NCBI RefSeq assembly: GCF_902498805.1
Contig: NZ_LR701592.1
Coordinates: 1-64,000 of the forward strand
Source: Imperialibacter sp. EC-SDR9
GTDB lineage: Bacteria; Bacteroidota; Bacteroidia; Cytophagales; Cyclobacteriaceae
DNA length: 64,000 bases
Reading direction: 5' to 3'
Under the pieces are notes generated by a model that worked only from the letters and a program-made list of their open reading frames with translations, had not been told where the DNA came from and did no database searches. Shown here piece by piece: positions 9,501 through 16,600 of this stretch (position 1 is the stretch's first letter; the number at the start of each line of letters is the position of its first letter). A program made the position numbers and the translations under genes.

Positions 9501-9742
9501 TGAAGTGCTCCGCTGCTTTGACCGTCCAAATGACCATGGGAACTGTCAAAAGTGTTGCTTAAATAATAAACCCAGCCGGCGTCCTGAAGCAGCAGAAATC
9601 CGTGCGGAACCTTTTTTCTGAACTTCACGCTGTTGTCCCATTGCCCCTTGTTTTCAATAAAGCCGTTGAACGGGTTTTTCTCTGCTAAAAGGACGAGAGG
9701 GTAGCTTACAAAAATCAGACAAACAAAGAGCCACCGTTTCAT
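6506..9742 (-). CDS. Gliding-motility-type T9SS surface protein with SBBP-like repeats and PKD domains
   Basis: A 1078-residue exported protein. Residues 1-20 are a signal peptide (MKRWLFVCLIFVSYPLVLLA). Residues about 25-230 are a conserved N-terminal module. Residues about 240-740 hold SBBP-like beta-propeller repeats with recurring phrases such as ATYLGG, SSFLGG and GDVYVLGQT. Two PKD domains follow (FLFINESVGGETYFWDLGDG at about 790, and YWDFGDGSQSSDLIGVHQYA at about 955). The C-terminus (PNAFSPNGDGVNDRFEI ... WDGDNLPTGIYYYDV) is the gliding-motility-associated C-terminal domain, a type B T9SS sorting signal. It probably sits on the cell surface. It is convergent with the gene ending at 6498, with only 7 bp between them. 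Confidence 0.92.
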   Translation of the reverse strand: MKRWLFVCLIFVSYPLVLLAEKNPFNGFIENKGQWDNSVKFRKKVPHGFLLLQDAGWVYYLSNTFDSSHGHLDGQSSGALQESAAVGLSQAISTTFVGANKHPATSSMEAQSYYHNFFLGAEDHWASRVSEFNEVQYCDLYESIDLKMVSYGGAFKYDMIVSAGGNPGQIAMEWKGCGDVYLLNDNLIVETEFGQMMEQKPFAYQLINEDTVEVPARFSVDGRQVSFEFPDGYDKGKTLIIDPLLIFSTYSGSSTDNWGNTATFDKEGNTYAGGIIFGASTGIFVPSVGAFQEDFKGEFDVVLMKFDSTGSDLLFATYLGGEYAETPISLIVNSKNELVMMGTTSSPDFPTTSNAYQKLFGGGKLIEPLGYEDSLYVEGVDIFVSILNDSGTALIASSFLGGSENDGIIAVRGALTLNYGDQFRGEVNLDENDNIYIASNSSSPDFPMTNQIMSHSGYEDGLLVKMDAQLSAMKWGTFIGGDTTDVLFSVKPDGKGGVFVAGGTMSQALPFEVNGWKRANSGGAEGILLHFNESTSKVDAATFLGTDKSDQAYFVELDGSGDVYVLGQTKGNYYIKGDRYINPGSGQFLQKFNPDLRTTQWSTVFGSGTLPSNISPTAFLVSDCNNIYISGWGGSSINQSSSYNQGNTFGMPLTPDAFQSTTDGGDFYLIVFEPDAADVLYATYFGGNPGRDHVDGGTSRFDKRGVVHHAVCASCKLPNSAAHGIFPTTEGAWSETNNSDNCNLGVFKFDLSTLSASFVTNTPDLQNPDIKEGCAPFEFLFINESVGGETYFWDLGDGATSTNSDTVRHTYQSAGEYTITLTVTNPNTCKNLDVTTRQLVLTQGTYTLSPSATICYGESIQLEATGGTSYYWTPGTRGLSSTDIGSPTASPNATTTYFVEIYNDQNKCTFIDSLTVNVLEEITISSEIEAIYNCSGVSEYNFTGSVQGTDLAYWDFGDGSQSSDLIGVHQYATEGTFTTRLIAPNELCVEEVAEVIKVGELMVPNAFSPNGDGVNDRFEIQYIQPMPVTIVDRTGKVVYQNNEYTNQWDGDNLPTGIYYYDVVLPDFTTCNGWVHLLR

Positions 9743-9890
9743 TGGCGATGTGTGTAGGGTTAGTCGATTGAAAATATACAGGAAGAAGTTGAGTGAACAA
9801 AGGTGATTGCCATGTTCATGTATGCAAACAACTTGTATGCTGGCTTCCCTATTCTTTTTTATTAGTGGCTAGGTCGGATGTTTGCAAATA

Positions 9891-9919
9891 AAAAAGGTCT
9901 TCCCAGCAGGAAGACCTTT
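9891..9919 (-). terminator. Intrinsic terminator
   Basis: An 11-bp perfect stem (GGTCTTCC with flanking AAA on one arm) and a 5-nt loop are followed on the minus strand by TTTTTATTTG. It lies 25 bp after the small peptide gene ending at 9944 and would end the AraC/decarboxylase/peptide unit. Confidence 0.85.
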
Positions 9920-9943
9920 CAACTCACCTTCTTAGAATTTTCA

Positions 9944-10069
9944 TCAGTTAACCACCAATCGGTAGTGAGGTGTTTGGTCGGGCCTGACCATTTTTGCCTC
10001 CTGAGCAAAGGCCGCAAACCCTGCAAGCATGCCCAGGATAGTCAATAAAAATGCCGTTGGCTTCTTCAC
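9944..10069 (-). CDS. Small exported peptide, 41 aa (GTG start)
   Basis: A short leftward frame, too short for usual ORF lists, lies 27 bp after the stop of the carboxymuconolactone decarboxylase-like gene and in the same frame. It reads KKPTAFLLTILGMLAGFAAFAQ, a textbook signal peptide with an Ala-Phe-Ala cleavage site, followed by a 19-residue mature peptide rich in charged and polar residues. There is a GTG but no ATG start and no strong ribosome binding site. A proper terminator follows 25 bp later. I do not recognise the mature peptide. It might instead be the remnant of a longer gene that has lost its 3' part. Confidence 0.45.
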   Translation of the reverse strand: MKKPTAFLLTILGMLAGFAAFAQEAKMVRPDQTPHYRLVVN

Positions 10070-10096
10070 TGTTGTTTTAGTTTGCGGAGCGATGGA

Positions 10097-10645
10097 TTAA
10101 AGAGCTACCTCTGCCAATTCTGGTGCCAGAGGAAAATCGACAGGCACCTGTGTGGCACCGTGGATGAAATTGGAAATGATTTTATCTCCAATGACCATAA
10201 TGATATCCACCAGGTTAGCCGAAGAATACCCGGCTGAAAACAGGTTCTCTACTGACTCTCTTCCAGGCTTGCTGCGGTTGACAGTGGCGTCTTTCACAAA
10301 TTTGGCCAGGGCATCCAGCTTTTTGTCGAACGAGGCCTGGCCTGTTCTGATCTCAAGAATCTGCTCGTCACTGAAGCCATTCATTCTTCCGAGCACAGTG
10401 TGCGCCGACAAACAATACTGACATTCGTTCACCTGACTCACCACCAGATTGATTACTTCCCGTTCTTTGGCCTTCAAGGTGCTTTTCCGGTTCTGCAGGG
10501 CCATGTAGTCGCCAAGTGCAGTTTCATTGTGAGCAAATGAAGCGTAAAGGTTGGGGACGAATCCCAGGCCCGCTTCCAATTTCTCAAAAATAGCTTTGTT
10601 GCCTTCGCTTACTTCGTCTTTCGTGGGTACTTTAAATGTTGACAT
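10097..10645 (-). CDS. Carboxymuconolactone decarboxylase-family (AhpD-like) protein
   Basis: A 182-residue cytosolic protein of the CMD/AhpD fold, probably a peroxidase-linked thiol-disulfide oxidoreductase rather than a true decarboxylase. The CxxC redox pair with downstream histidine is clear (ECQYCLSAHT, about residues 73-82). The start is set at the ATG at 10645 (MSTFKVPTKDEV). A longer frame adds residues unlike the family. Its upstream neighbour on the same strand is an AraC-type regulator, 78 bp away. That gap contains an 8-bp inverted repeat (TTGTACTG ... CAGTACAA), so the gene may have its own AraC-controlled promoter. Confidence 0.88.
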   Translation of the reverse strand: MSTFKVPTKDEVSEGNKAIFEKLEAGLGFVPNLYASFAHNETALGDYMALQNRKSTLKAKEREVINLVVSQVNECQYCLSAHTVLGRMNGFSDEQILEIRTGQASFDKKLDALAKFVKDATVNRSKPGRESVENLFSAGYSSANLVDIIMVIGDKIISNFIHGATQVPVDFPLAPELAEVAL

Positions 10646-10723
10646 TGTTGTACTGTTTTGTGATTTAAAAATTGAATACCGTTTGCAGTACAATTTTACG
10701 CTGCCGGCCTGCCAGGGTGAGAG

Positions 10724-11605
10724 TCAGCTTTTCCCTACTAATTGTTCATTTTTCCCAATAGTGATGTTTTTGGCCTCATGTTTGAATCGCTGCGGCGCCA
10801 TTGAGGTGATTTTTTTGAAAAGTTTGTGAAATGAGGACACCTCGTCGAAGCCTAGTTCGTGCGCAATTTCCTTGGCAGTTTTGTCGGTGTAGAGTAGCTG
10901 CCTTTTTGCTTCAAGCACAATGCGTTCGTGGATAATGCTCAGGGGCGACTTCTGGTTGAATTTGGCAAACAGGTTAGAAAGGGTTTTTGGTGACTTGAAA
11001 AGCATGTCAGCATAGTCGGCTACCTGTTTTTTTGTTTTAAAATGCGTTTCCACCAGCACATTGAACTTTCTGACAATCTCAATCTGGTTATTATCCAGCT
11101 CTTTGGTGATGAGCTGCGTCTTGGCCAGCCTTGTGATTTTGATGATCAGCCGCTTAAGCAGCATTTGCAGCATCTCGCCCTGGATATTGTCCCGGGTAGT
11201 GAACTCGTCAACAAATATACGATAAAGCATCTCAAATTTATCGATCTCATCGTCCCTCAGTGTTATGATGGGAATGCTCTGTGTGCCAAAGAAGATGATG
11301 CCGTTGCACGAAACTTCCTGGTCGTGGGTGTTAATGCAGTAAAACTCCCGATTGAATGAAAAAGCAGCGATGGGAGAGGTGCCCTTCTCAAAAGCAACTT
11401 TTTGCAAGTACGTGCTTGTTGTTAGTTGGTTGGGTTGCAGCACAATGGGTGTATTGTCCACAAAAACTGTGGAGGCCTGGTTGCTTTGGTTCCAAAGTAT
11501 GTGGATGAGTCCCTGCTCCTTCGTTAGCTGATCTCTTTCTCTGGCATAGTCGGTGCTGAGCCCAAAGTAAGCATTGAGCTCTGACCCGTTAAATGTGTAA
11601 ATCAT
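10724..11605 (-). CDS. AraC-family transcriptional regulator
   Basis: A 293-residue transcription factor. The C-terminal 100 residues contain the double helix-turn-helix of AraC proteins (ADYADMLFKSPKTLSNLFAKF, then ERIVLEAKRQLLYTDKTAKEIAHELGFDEVSSFHKLFKK). The N-terminal 180 residues are a cupin-like sensing domain. It is followed on the same strand by the AhpD-like gene, its most likely target. It is divergent from the MarR gene at 11789, sharing a 183-bp region. Confidence 0.92.
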   Translation of the reverse strand: MIYTFNGSELNAYFGLSTDYARERDQLTKEQGLIHILWNQSNQASTVFVDNTPIVLQPNQLTTSTYLQKVAFEKGTSPIAAFSFNREFYCINTHDQEVSCNGIIFFGTQSIPIITLRDDEIDKFEMLYRIFVDEFTTRDNIQGEMLQMLLKRLIIKITRLAKTQLITKELDNNQIEIVRKFNVLVETHFKTKKQVADYADMLFKSPKTLSNLFAKFNQKSPLSIIHERIVLEAKRQLLYTDKTAKEIAHELGFDEVSSFHKLFKKITSMAPQRFKHEAKNITIGKNEQLVGKS

Positions 11606-11735
11606 GGCGATGTAAGTATTTCGATGTAACAGTTTGGCAGGCCGGCATAGTTTTTTTCAGAGCCCTAACCACGCCTATATGTCTTCCTCCTTACAAACCG
11701 GAGTAACCCGCCTTTTAATATTTATCAGGGAAAGA

Positions 11736-11782
11736 TTGCAGGATCGTTGTGATTACCTTACTTTAGTTGGTGCACTAATTAA
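11736..11782 (+). promoter_or_regulatory. Promoter and probable MarR operator of the marR gene
   Basis: TTG (11736-11738), 20 nt, then TACTTTAG (11759-11766) resembles the TAnnTTTG -7 box at 7 of 8 positions. An imperfect palindrome TTAGT-N6-ACTAA (11763-11778) overlaps and follows it. The 16-mer TTGGTGCACTAATTAA (11767-11782) recurs at 13 of 16 positions before the ferredoxin reductase gene. Confidence 0.5.
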
Positions 11783-11788
11783 TTTGAT

Positions 11789-12217
11789 TTGAAAGAGCCT
11801 TACAATCAATATTCTTTGTTGCTCGACCGCACTGCCCGCAAGGTGAAATGGTACGCCCAGCAGCAGTTCAAAGAGCTGGGCTTTGACATGACGGTGGATC
11901 AGTGGTTGGTAATGAAACTGACAGATGAAAATGAGGCACTCAGTCAAAGGGAGTTGGCTGCTTTGATGTACAAGGATATGCCGACAGTCACCCGTATTGT
12001 GGACATTCTATGCACTAAAGGGTTGGTGGAAAGGGCGGAAAGTCCGGCGGACAGGAGGGTGTCGATTCTTACGCTTACAGAAGAAGGGCGTGAGAAGGTA
12101 ACCAGTAGTCGAAAGCAAGTGCGCTCAATCCGGCTGAAAGCCTGGGAGGGGCTGAATGAAAAGGATTTCGATGAATTCAACAGGATACTCAATAAGATTT
12201 ACGAGAATTTGACTTAA
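11789..12217 (+). CDS. MarR-family transcriptional regulator (TTG start)
   Basis: A 142-residue winged-helix repressor. The recognition region is LAALMYKDMPTVTRIVDILCTKGLVERAESPADRRVSILTLTEEG, a good MarR match, flanked by helices for dimerisation. No ATG is available at the right place. The TTG at 11789 gives the expected family length. The next two genes on the same strand encode a ferredoxin reductase and a ferredoxin, and the promoter region of that pair carries a sequence like the one in front of this gene. I infer that it represses both itself and the redox pair. The effector is unknown. Confidence 0.88.
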   Translation: MKEPYNQYSLLLDRTARKVKWYAQQQFKELGFDMTVDQWLVMKLTDENEALSQRELAALMYKDMPTVTRIVDILCTKGLVERAESPADRRVSILTLTEEGREKVTSSRKQVRSIRLKAWEGLNEKDFDEFNRILNKIYENLT

Positions 12218-12260
12218 AGCAGGAAGGTTGTCATAACCAGAAAGCAGATAATTCGTTATA

Positions 12261-12281
12261 TATATTTGTTGCACTAAATAT
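12261..12281 (+). promoter_or_regulatory. -7 box and overlapping MarR-like motif before the ferredoxin reductase
   Basis: TATATTTG (12261-12268) is a perfect TAnnTTTG -7 box 30 bp before the ATG. The overlapping 16-mer TTGTTGCACTAAATAT (12266-12281) matches the motif in front of the marR gene at 13 of 16 positions. A second ACTAAATAA follows at about 12288. Binding there would block transcription. Confidence 0.5.
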
Positions 12282-12297
12282 TACCACACTAAATAAT

Positions 12298-13302
12298 ATG
12301 ATTAAGACTGATATTTGCATCATTGGAGCGGGTCCGGTTGGGCTTTTTGCCGTGTTTGAGGCTGGGCTGTTAAAGCTCAAATGCCATTTGATAGATGCCC
12401 TGCCTCAGGTGGGAGGACAGCTTTCTGAAATATATCCTAAGAAGCCCATTTATGATATTCCGGGTTTTCCAACCGTGAATGCGCAGGAGCTGGTGGACAA
12501 CCTGATGAAGCAAATAGCGCCTTTCAAGCCAACTTTCACATTGGGAGAGCGGGTGGACGGGCTGACGAAACAGGAAGACGGCAGCTTTCTTCTCACCACT
12601 TCTGATGGTACCGAGGTGCATGCTGGTGTGGTAGTAATAGCTGCCGGATTGGGAAGCTTTGAGCCCCGCAAGCCGGTTATTGAGAACCTGGAGAAGTTCG
12701 AAGGCAAAGGGGTGGATTATATGGTCAAAGACCCCGAAAAGTACAGGGATAAGAAGATCGTGATTGCGGGTGGGGGCGACTCCGCACTGGACTGGACGAT
12801 TTTTCTTTCTGAAGTGGCTAAAGAGGTGACGCTGGTGCACCGCAACCAAACTTTCAGAGGAGCGCTCGATTCAGCCGATAAAGTGTTTGAGCTGGCACAG
12901 GAGAATAAAATAAGGCTGCTTCTTAATTCTAATCTGCATAGCCTCGATGGAGACGGAGTGCTGAAGGCGGTGCATATCACAGACCAGGCCAGCACAGTCA
13001 ATACTTTCGAGGCCGACTACCTTATTCCTTTGTTTGGTCTCAGCCCCAAACTAGGGCCTATTGCCGATTGGAACCTGGGTATCGACAAAAGTGCCATTGT
13101 GGTCAACACGGAGGACTACAGCACCAATGTACCGGGCATTTATGCCATTGGCGACATCAATACGTATGCGGGTAAGCTGAAGCTTATTCTGTGCGGTTTC
13201 CATGAGGCTGCACTGATGGCGCAGAGTGCTTTCAAATACATTTATCCGGATCAGAAGCTCAGCTTCAAATACACCACTGTGAATGGCATAACTCCTTTGT
13301 GA
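12298..13302 (+). CDS. Ferredoxin--NADP+ reductase, thioredoxin-reductase-like type
   Basis: A 334-residue flavoprotein that would pass electrons between NADPH and ferredoxin. The FAD-binding fingerprint IIGAGPVGLFAVFEAGLL is at residues 7-24, and the NAD(P)H fingerprint (VIAGGGDSALDW) is near 157-168. The C-terminal FAD contact YAIGDINTYAGKLKLI is at about 281. The CxxC redox motif of true thioredoxin reductases is absent between the domains, which marks this as the FNR type. The next gene is a 2Fe-2S ferredoxin that begins one base after this stop codon, so substrate and enzyme are co-translated. Confidence 0.92.
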   Translation: MIKTDICIIGAGPVGLFAVFEAGLLKLKCHLIDALPQVGGQLSEIYPKKPIYDIPGFPTVNAQELVDNLMKQIAPFKPTFTLGERVDGLTKQEDGSFLLTTSDGTEVHAGVVVIAAGLGSFEPRKPVIENLEKFEGKGVDYMVKDPEKYRDKKIVIAGGGDSALDWTIFLSEVAKEVTLVHRNQTFRGALDSADKVFELAQENKIRLLLNSNLHSLDGDGVLKAVHITDQASTVNTFEADYLIPLFGLSPKLGPIADWNLGIDKSAIVVNTEDYSTNVPGIYAIGDINTYAGKLKLILCGFHEAALMAQSAFKYIYPDQKLSFKYTTVNGITPL

Positions 13303-13303
13303 A

Positions 13304-13630
13304 ATGGAATTAATCAAATTTAAAGTAGAAGACCGGGCAGGCGAGGTGCAGGAAATTGAAGTGCCCGGCGACATGGGCCTCAACCTGATGGAAGTGCTGA
13401 AAGCGTCGGAGTTTCCGGTGCTCGGCACGTGTGGGGGAATGGCGTTGTGCGCCAGCTGCCATGTGTCGGTAGAGGAAGGCCTCGATCAGCTGGACGAGCA
13501 AAGAGACGCCGAACTCGACATGCTGGATACCCTGCCCAATGCCCTGCCCAACAGCCGCCTTGCCTGCCAGCTTCCCATTAACGAGAAGCTGGGAGGAGCA
13601 TACGTGAAACTACAGGAGGTGATGGAATAG
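13304..13630 (+). CDS. 2Fe-2S ferredoxin, adrenodoxin-like
   Basis: A 108-residue electron carrier. The cluster-binding cysteines follow the vertebrate/putidaredoxin-type pattern C-x5-C-x2-C (GTCGGMALCASCHV, about residues 44-57), with the fourth cysteine in RLACQLPI near residue 87. It starts one base after the reductase gene and is probably its partner. The acceptor, such as a cytochrome P450, oxygenase or Fe-S assembly machinery, is not encoded nearby. It is convergent with the large surface protein ending at 13636. Confidence 0.93.
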   Translation: MELIKFKVEDRAGEVQEIEVPGDMGLNLMEVLKASEFPVLGTCGGMALCASCHVSVEEGLDQLDEQRDAELDMLDTLPNALPNSRLACQLPINEKLGGAYVKLQEVME

Positions 13631-13635
13631 CTCCC

Positions 13636-16600
13636 CTAGTTCTTGGTCACCTTTGCATTGTAAATTTTTGCAAGAGAGAAGAACTGGATCTGATACATGC
13701 CGTCGGGTAGGTTAGAAAGATTCAGTTCAGGGGTATCTCCGTCTTTCAGAGCAATAGTGAACATTAGTTTGCCCGAATTGTCGAATACCTTAATGGAAAT
13801 AACTTTTTCCGGACACTGCCACCTGATCACTTCTGAAGTAGGATTGGGGAAAACTTCAATTGTTTTCACCGCATTGATCGAGGCAGCCACTGGCCCGAAG
13901 TATTCGAACTTTCCGTCGTAGTCAGTTTGCTTCAGTCGGTAATAGTTGATGCCCTTCAGCGGATTGGTGTCTTCTGCCTCGTAGGTAAGCACCCTGTCTG
14001 AGGTACCTGCTCCGGCTTGTTCTTCCAGTATCTCATAAGAAATGCCGTCGCCTGATCGCTCAAGGGTAAATCGGTCATTGTTTTTTTCCTGGGCAGTGAC
14101 CCACAGGAGGTCTATCTTGCTTTTTGCCGGAGTGGCAGTAAAACGCAGTAGTTTGATTGGTAGCGGATTAAGGCCTTGTTGAATAGCACCGAAAGTGAAC
14201 GGACTGAAAGTGGAAAGGGACTGGGAGGTCACCGAACCTGCGCCAGCCGGACCGCAGGAGCCTGTGGTGCCAATAGACACAGCGTTTTCCCATTCGGAGG
14301 AGGCGTTGCCCTTGGCTACCACCAAATCTCCGCAGTTTTTGATCTCACTTACATCAGAGTTTTCCCAATATAACGTGACACTCGCACTTCCAGAGGCGCT
14401 TACACGGTCCAGCTGCCAGTACTCAAGAGAGCTAACGTGGTGCATGTTTTGAGGAATAGCCTGAGAAACATCGTAGGCACCGTACCCGCTGTTAAAGTAC
14501 TCTGCCTGAAATGTTAAAGAGGCAGACAAGCCACTGATTCCAATTCTTGCCCATACGCTGCCTTTGCCAACCGGAAACACAAAATCAGCTGACCCTGTTT
14601 TTCTCATAGGCCCCTCAACAAAGCTGTCCTCCGACCCGGCATCGGACGATGCGGAGGCGCTCAGGAGCAGGTAGTTGCTTGTGGTGCTGATGATTTTTCC
14701 CGCTGTAAGGAGAAGCTGCGTCGTTACAGTGGTGGGTTGATTAAGGCGCACACCGGTTAAACTGGTATTCTCCATTTCAATCCTTCTGAAAGAAGTGGGC
14801 ATTGAGCCTCCGATTGATTGTTCGACATCGCCTGTAAAATAGGCCCTTCCTGCGCCGGAGCTTGTATAGGTTCCACCATTTCTTATCCAGCCACCCGCTT
14901 CTGTGATTTCAATTACGTTGCCACCATCGGCAATGGTGCCGCCCGACAAAGTAAAGCTGCCGACCAAAAGTTCTGACGAAAGCGTAGTGGAAACAGAGCT
15001 TGCGGCATTGAAAGTGAACGAATTACCTACAGACAAACCCCCGTTTGGATTAGCGAAGGTAGAGGTTCCGCCGAAGGAGACGTTCATGTCGTTCGCAATG
15101 CTGGCGGAAGTGCCGAAGGTATAGTTGGCTGCTCCGCCGCCATTGAGGGTCAGGTTATAGTAATCGACCCCACGGATAGTGTAGGCTGTGGAGGCACCCG
15201 GAGATTGTTTCAGCACAACAGTGCCGCCGGCCAGCGAGTAGGTGCCGGAAAGGGCTGGATAGGTACCAGTAGCGGTATTGCCGAGCTGGAGTTGTGAGGT
15301 GCCCGTCATTGACAAGTTTGCCGTGCCTGTCAGGCCGTTGGTTGCAGCGTCGAGGATGGCCGCCCCTTGAATAGTTAGCTGGTTGGAAACCACCGTGGCT
15401 CCCGACAAGGTTTTTGTACCGGCGTTTGAAACTGTGAGGTTGTAATACCCGCTTGCTGGCGCCTTAATTGCCTGGCTTCCACTTCCACTGTACGTAACCA
15501 GGTTGTTGGCATTGGCATTCAATACGCCTGTTGCCAGAAAACCTGCCCCCTGGATATTCAACGTAGACGAAGCAGCATTTGTCCATATGGAGGTGGTGGC
15601 ATTGAGTCCGGTTGCCGTTCCAAGCAGGGTGATGGTTCCATTATTGACAAAGGTAGTGCCTGCCGAAATGGTCAGCCCCGGCACAATAGTAATATTGGCA
15701 AGTGCCGTTGTGCTTTTGTTACCGGTGATAGTTACCGTGCCACTGCCATTGATCGTTGCATTGCCGGAAATGGTTTTGGAAGCGCCATTGAGCGTGAGTG
15801 TGGAAGCGCCAACATCCAGTGTGCCATTCAAAGTAGCATTGCCCGACACTGTGAGTGGAGCCGAAAGAGTTAAAGAATTGGCTGGATTGAGCACGAAGTC
15901 TCCGTTGATGGTAGTGGCGGCGCCGCTGCTTGAAAGGGTAGTGCCTGTGAGGTTAAGGTTTCTCCCAATAGACCAGCTGCCAGCTGTTGGTGCCACCTTG
16001 CCGGTTCCTTCAACAGTAACATCAAAGTTAACAATGAGCGTATTTGTGCCTACCAGATTCCCTCCTGACCTTACGATGATGTAGTCAGCGGTTGAAGCGG
16101 CGGCGATGGTCACAGTGTGGCCGTTGTTGATCACTGCGTCGGACGATGAAGGCGGGACGCAATCGCAGCTTGAGCCTCCATCTGATAAAGCCCAGGTGCC
16201 ATTTCCTGCGGAGGCGTCATTCCAGTTGCCCGTTTTTCTTGAATAGTAGGTGCTTTTCATCGGCGTAGTGGCCTTGTTGGTAGTGCCCAATACGAAGTCA
16301 TTGTTCAATTGGGTCACATTCAGCAAGGTTCTTTTGCCGGTTGGTGAAGAGGTGCTTCCTGTTGTTGCGGCACTTACCCCTACGCCCTGAGGAGACCCCG
16401 TCAGCGTTTCAAGCTTCAGATCAGAGGTGGCTCCTGCGCTCGACAAAGAGGTAAAGGTGACATTCAGGTTGTAGGCACCACCGGCCAGTGTTTGCGTGAC
16501 AAGAGTGGTTCTCATAGCGGTTATCCGCTGAATGGTGGCACCCTCATTGTCGATATAACTCACATCGGTGGTTGTGGTTCCGTCGGTATGTGTGGCTGTT

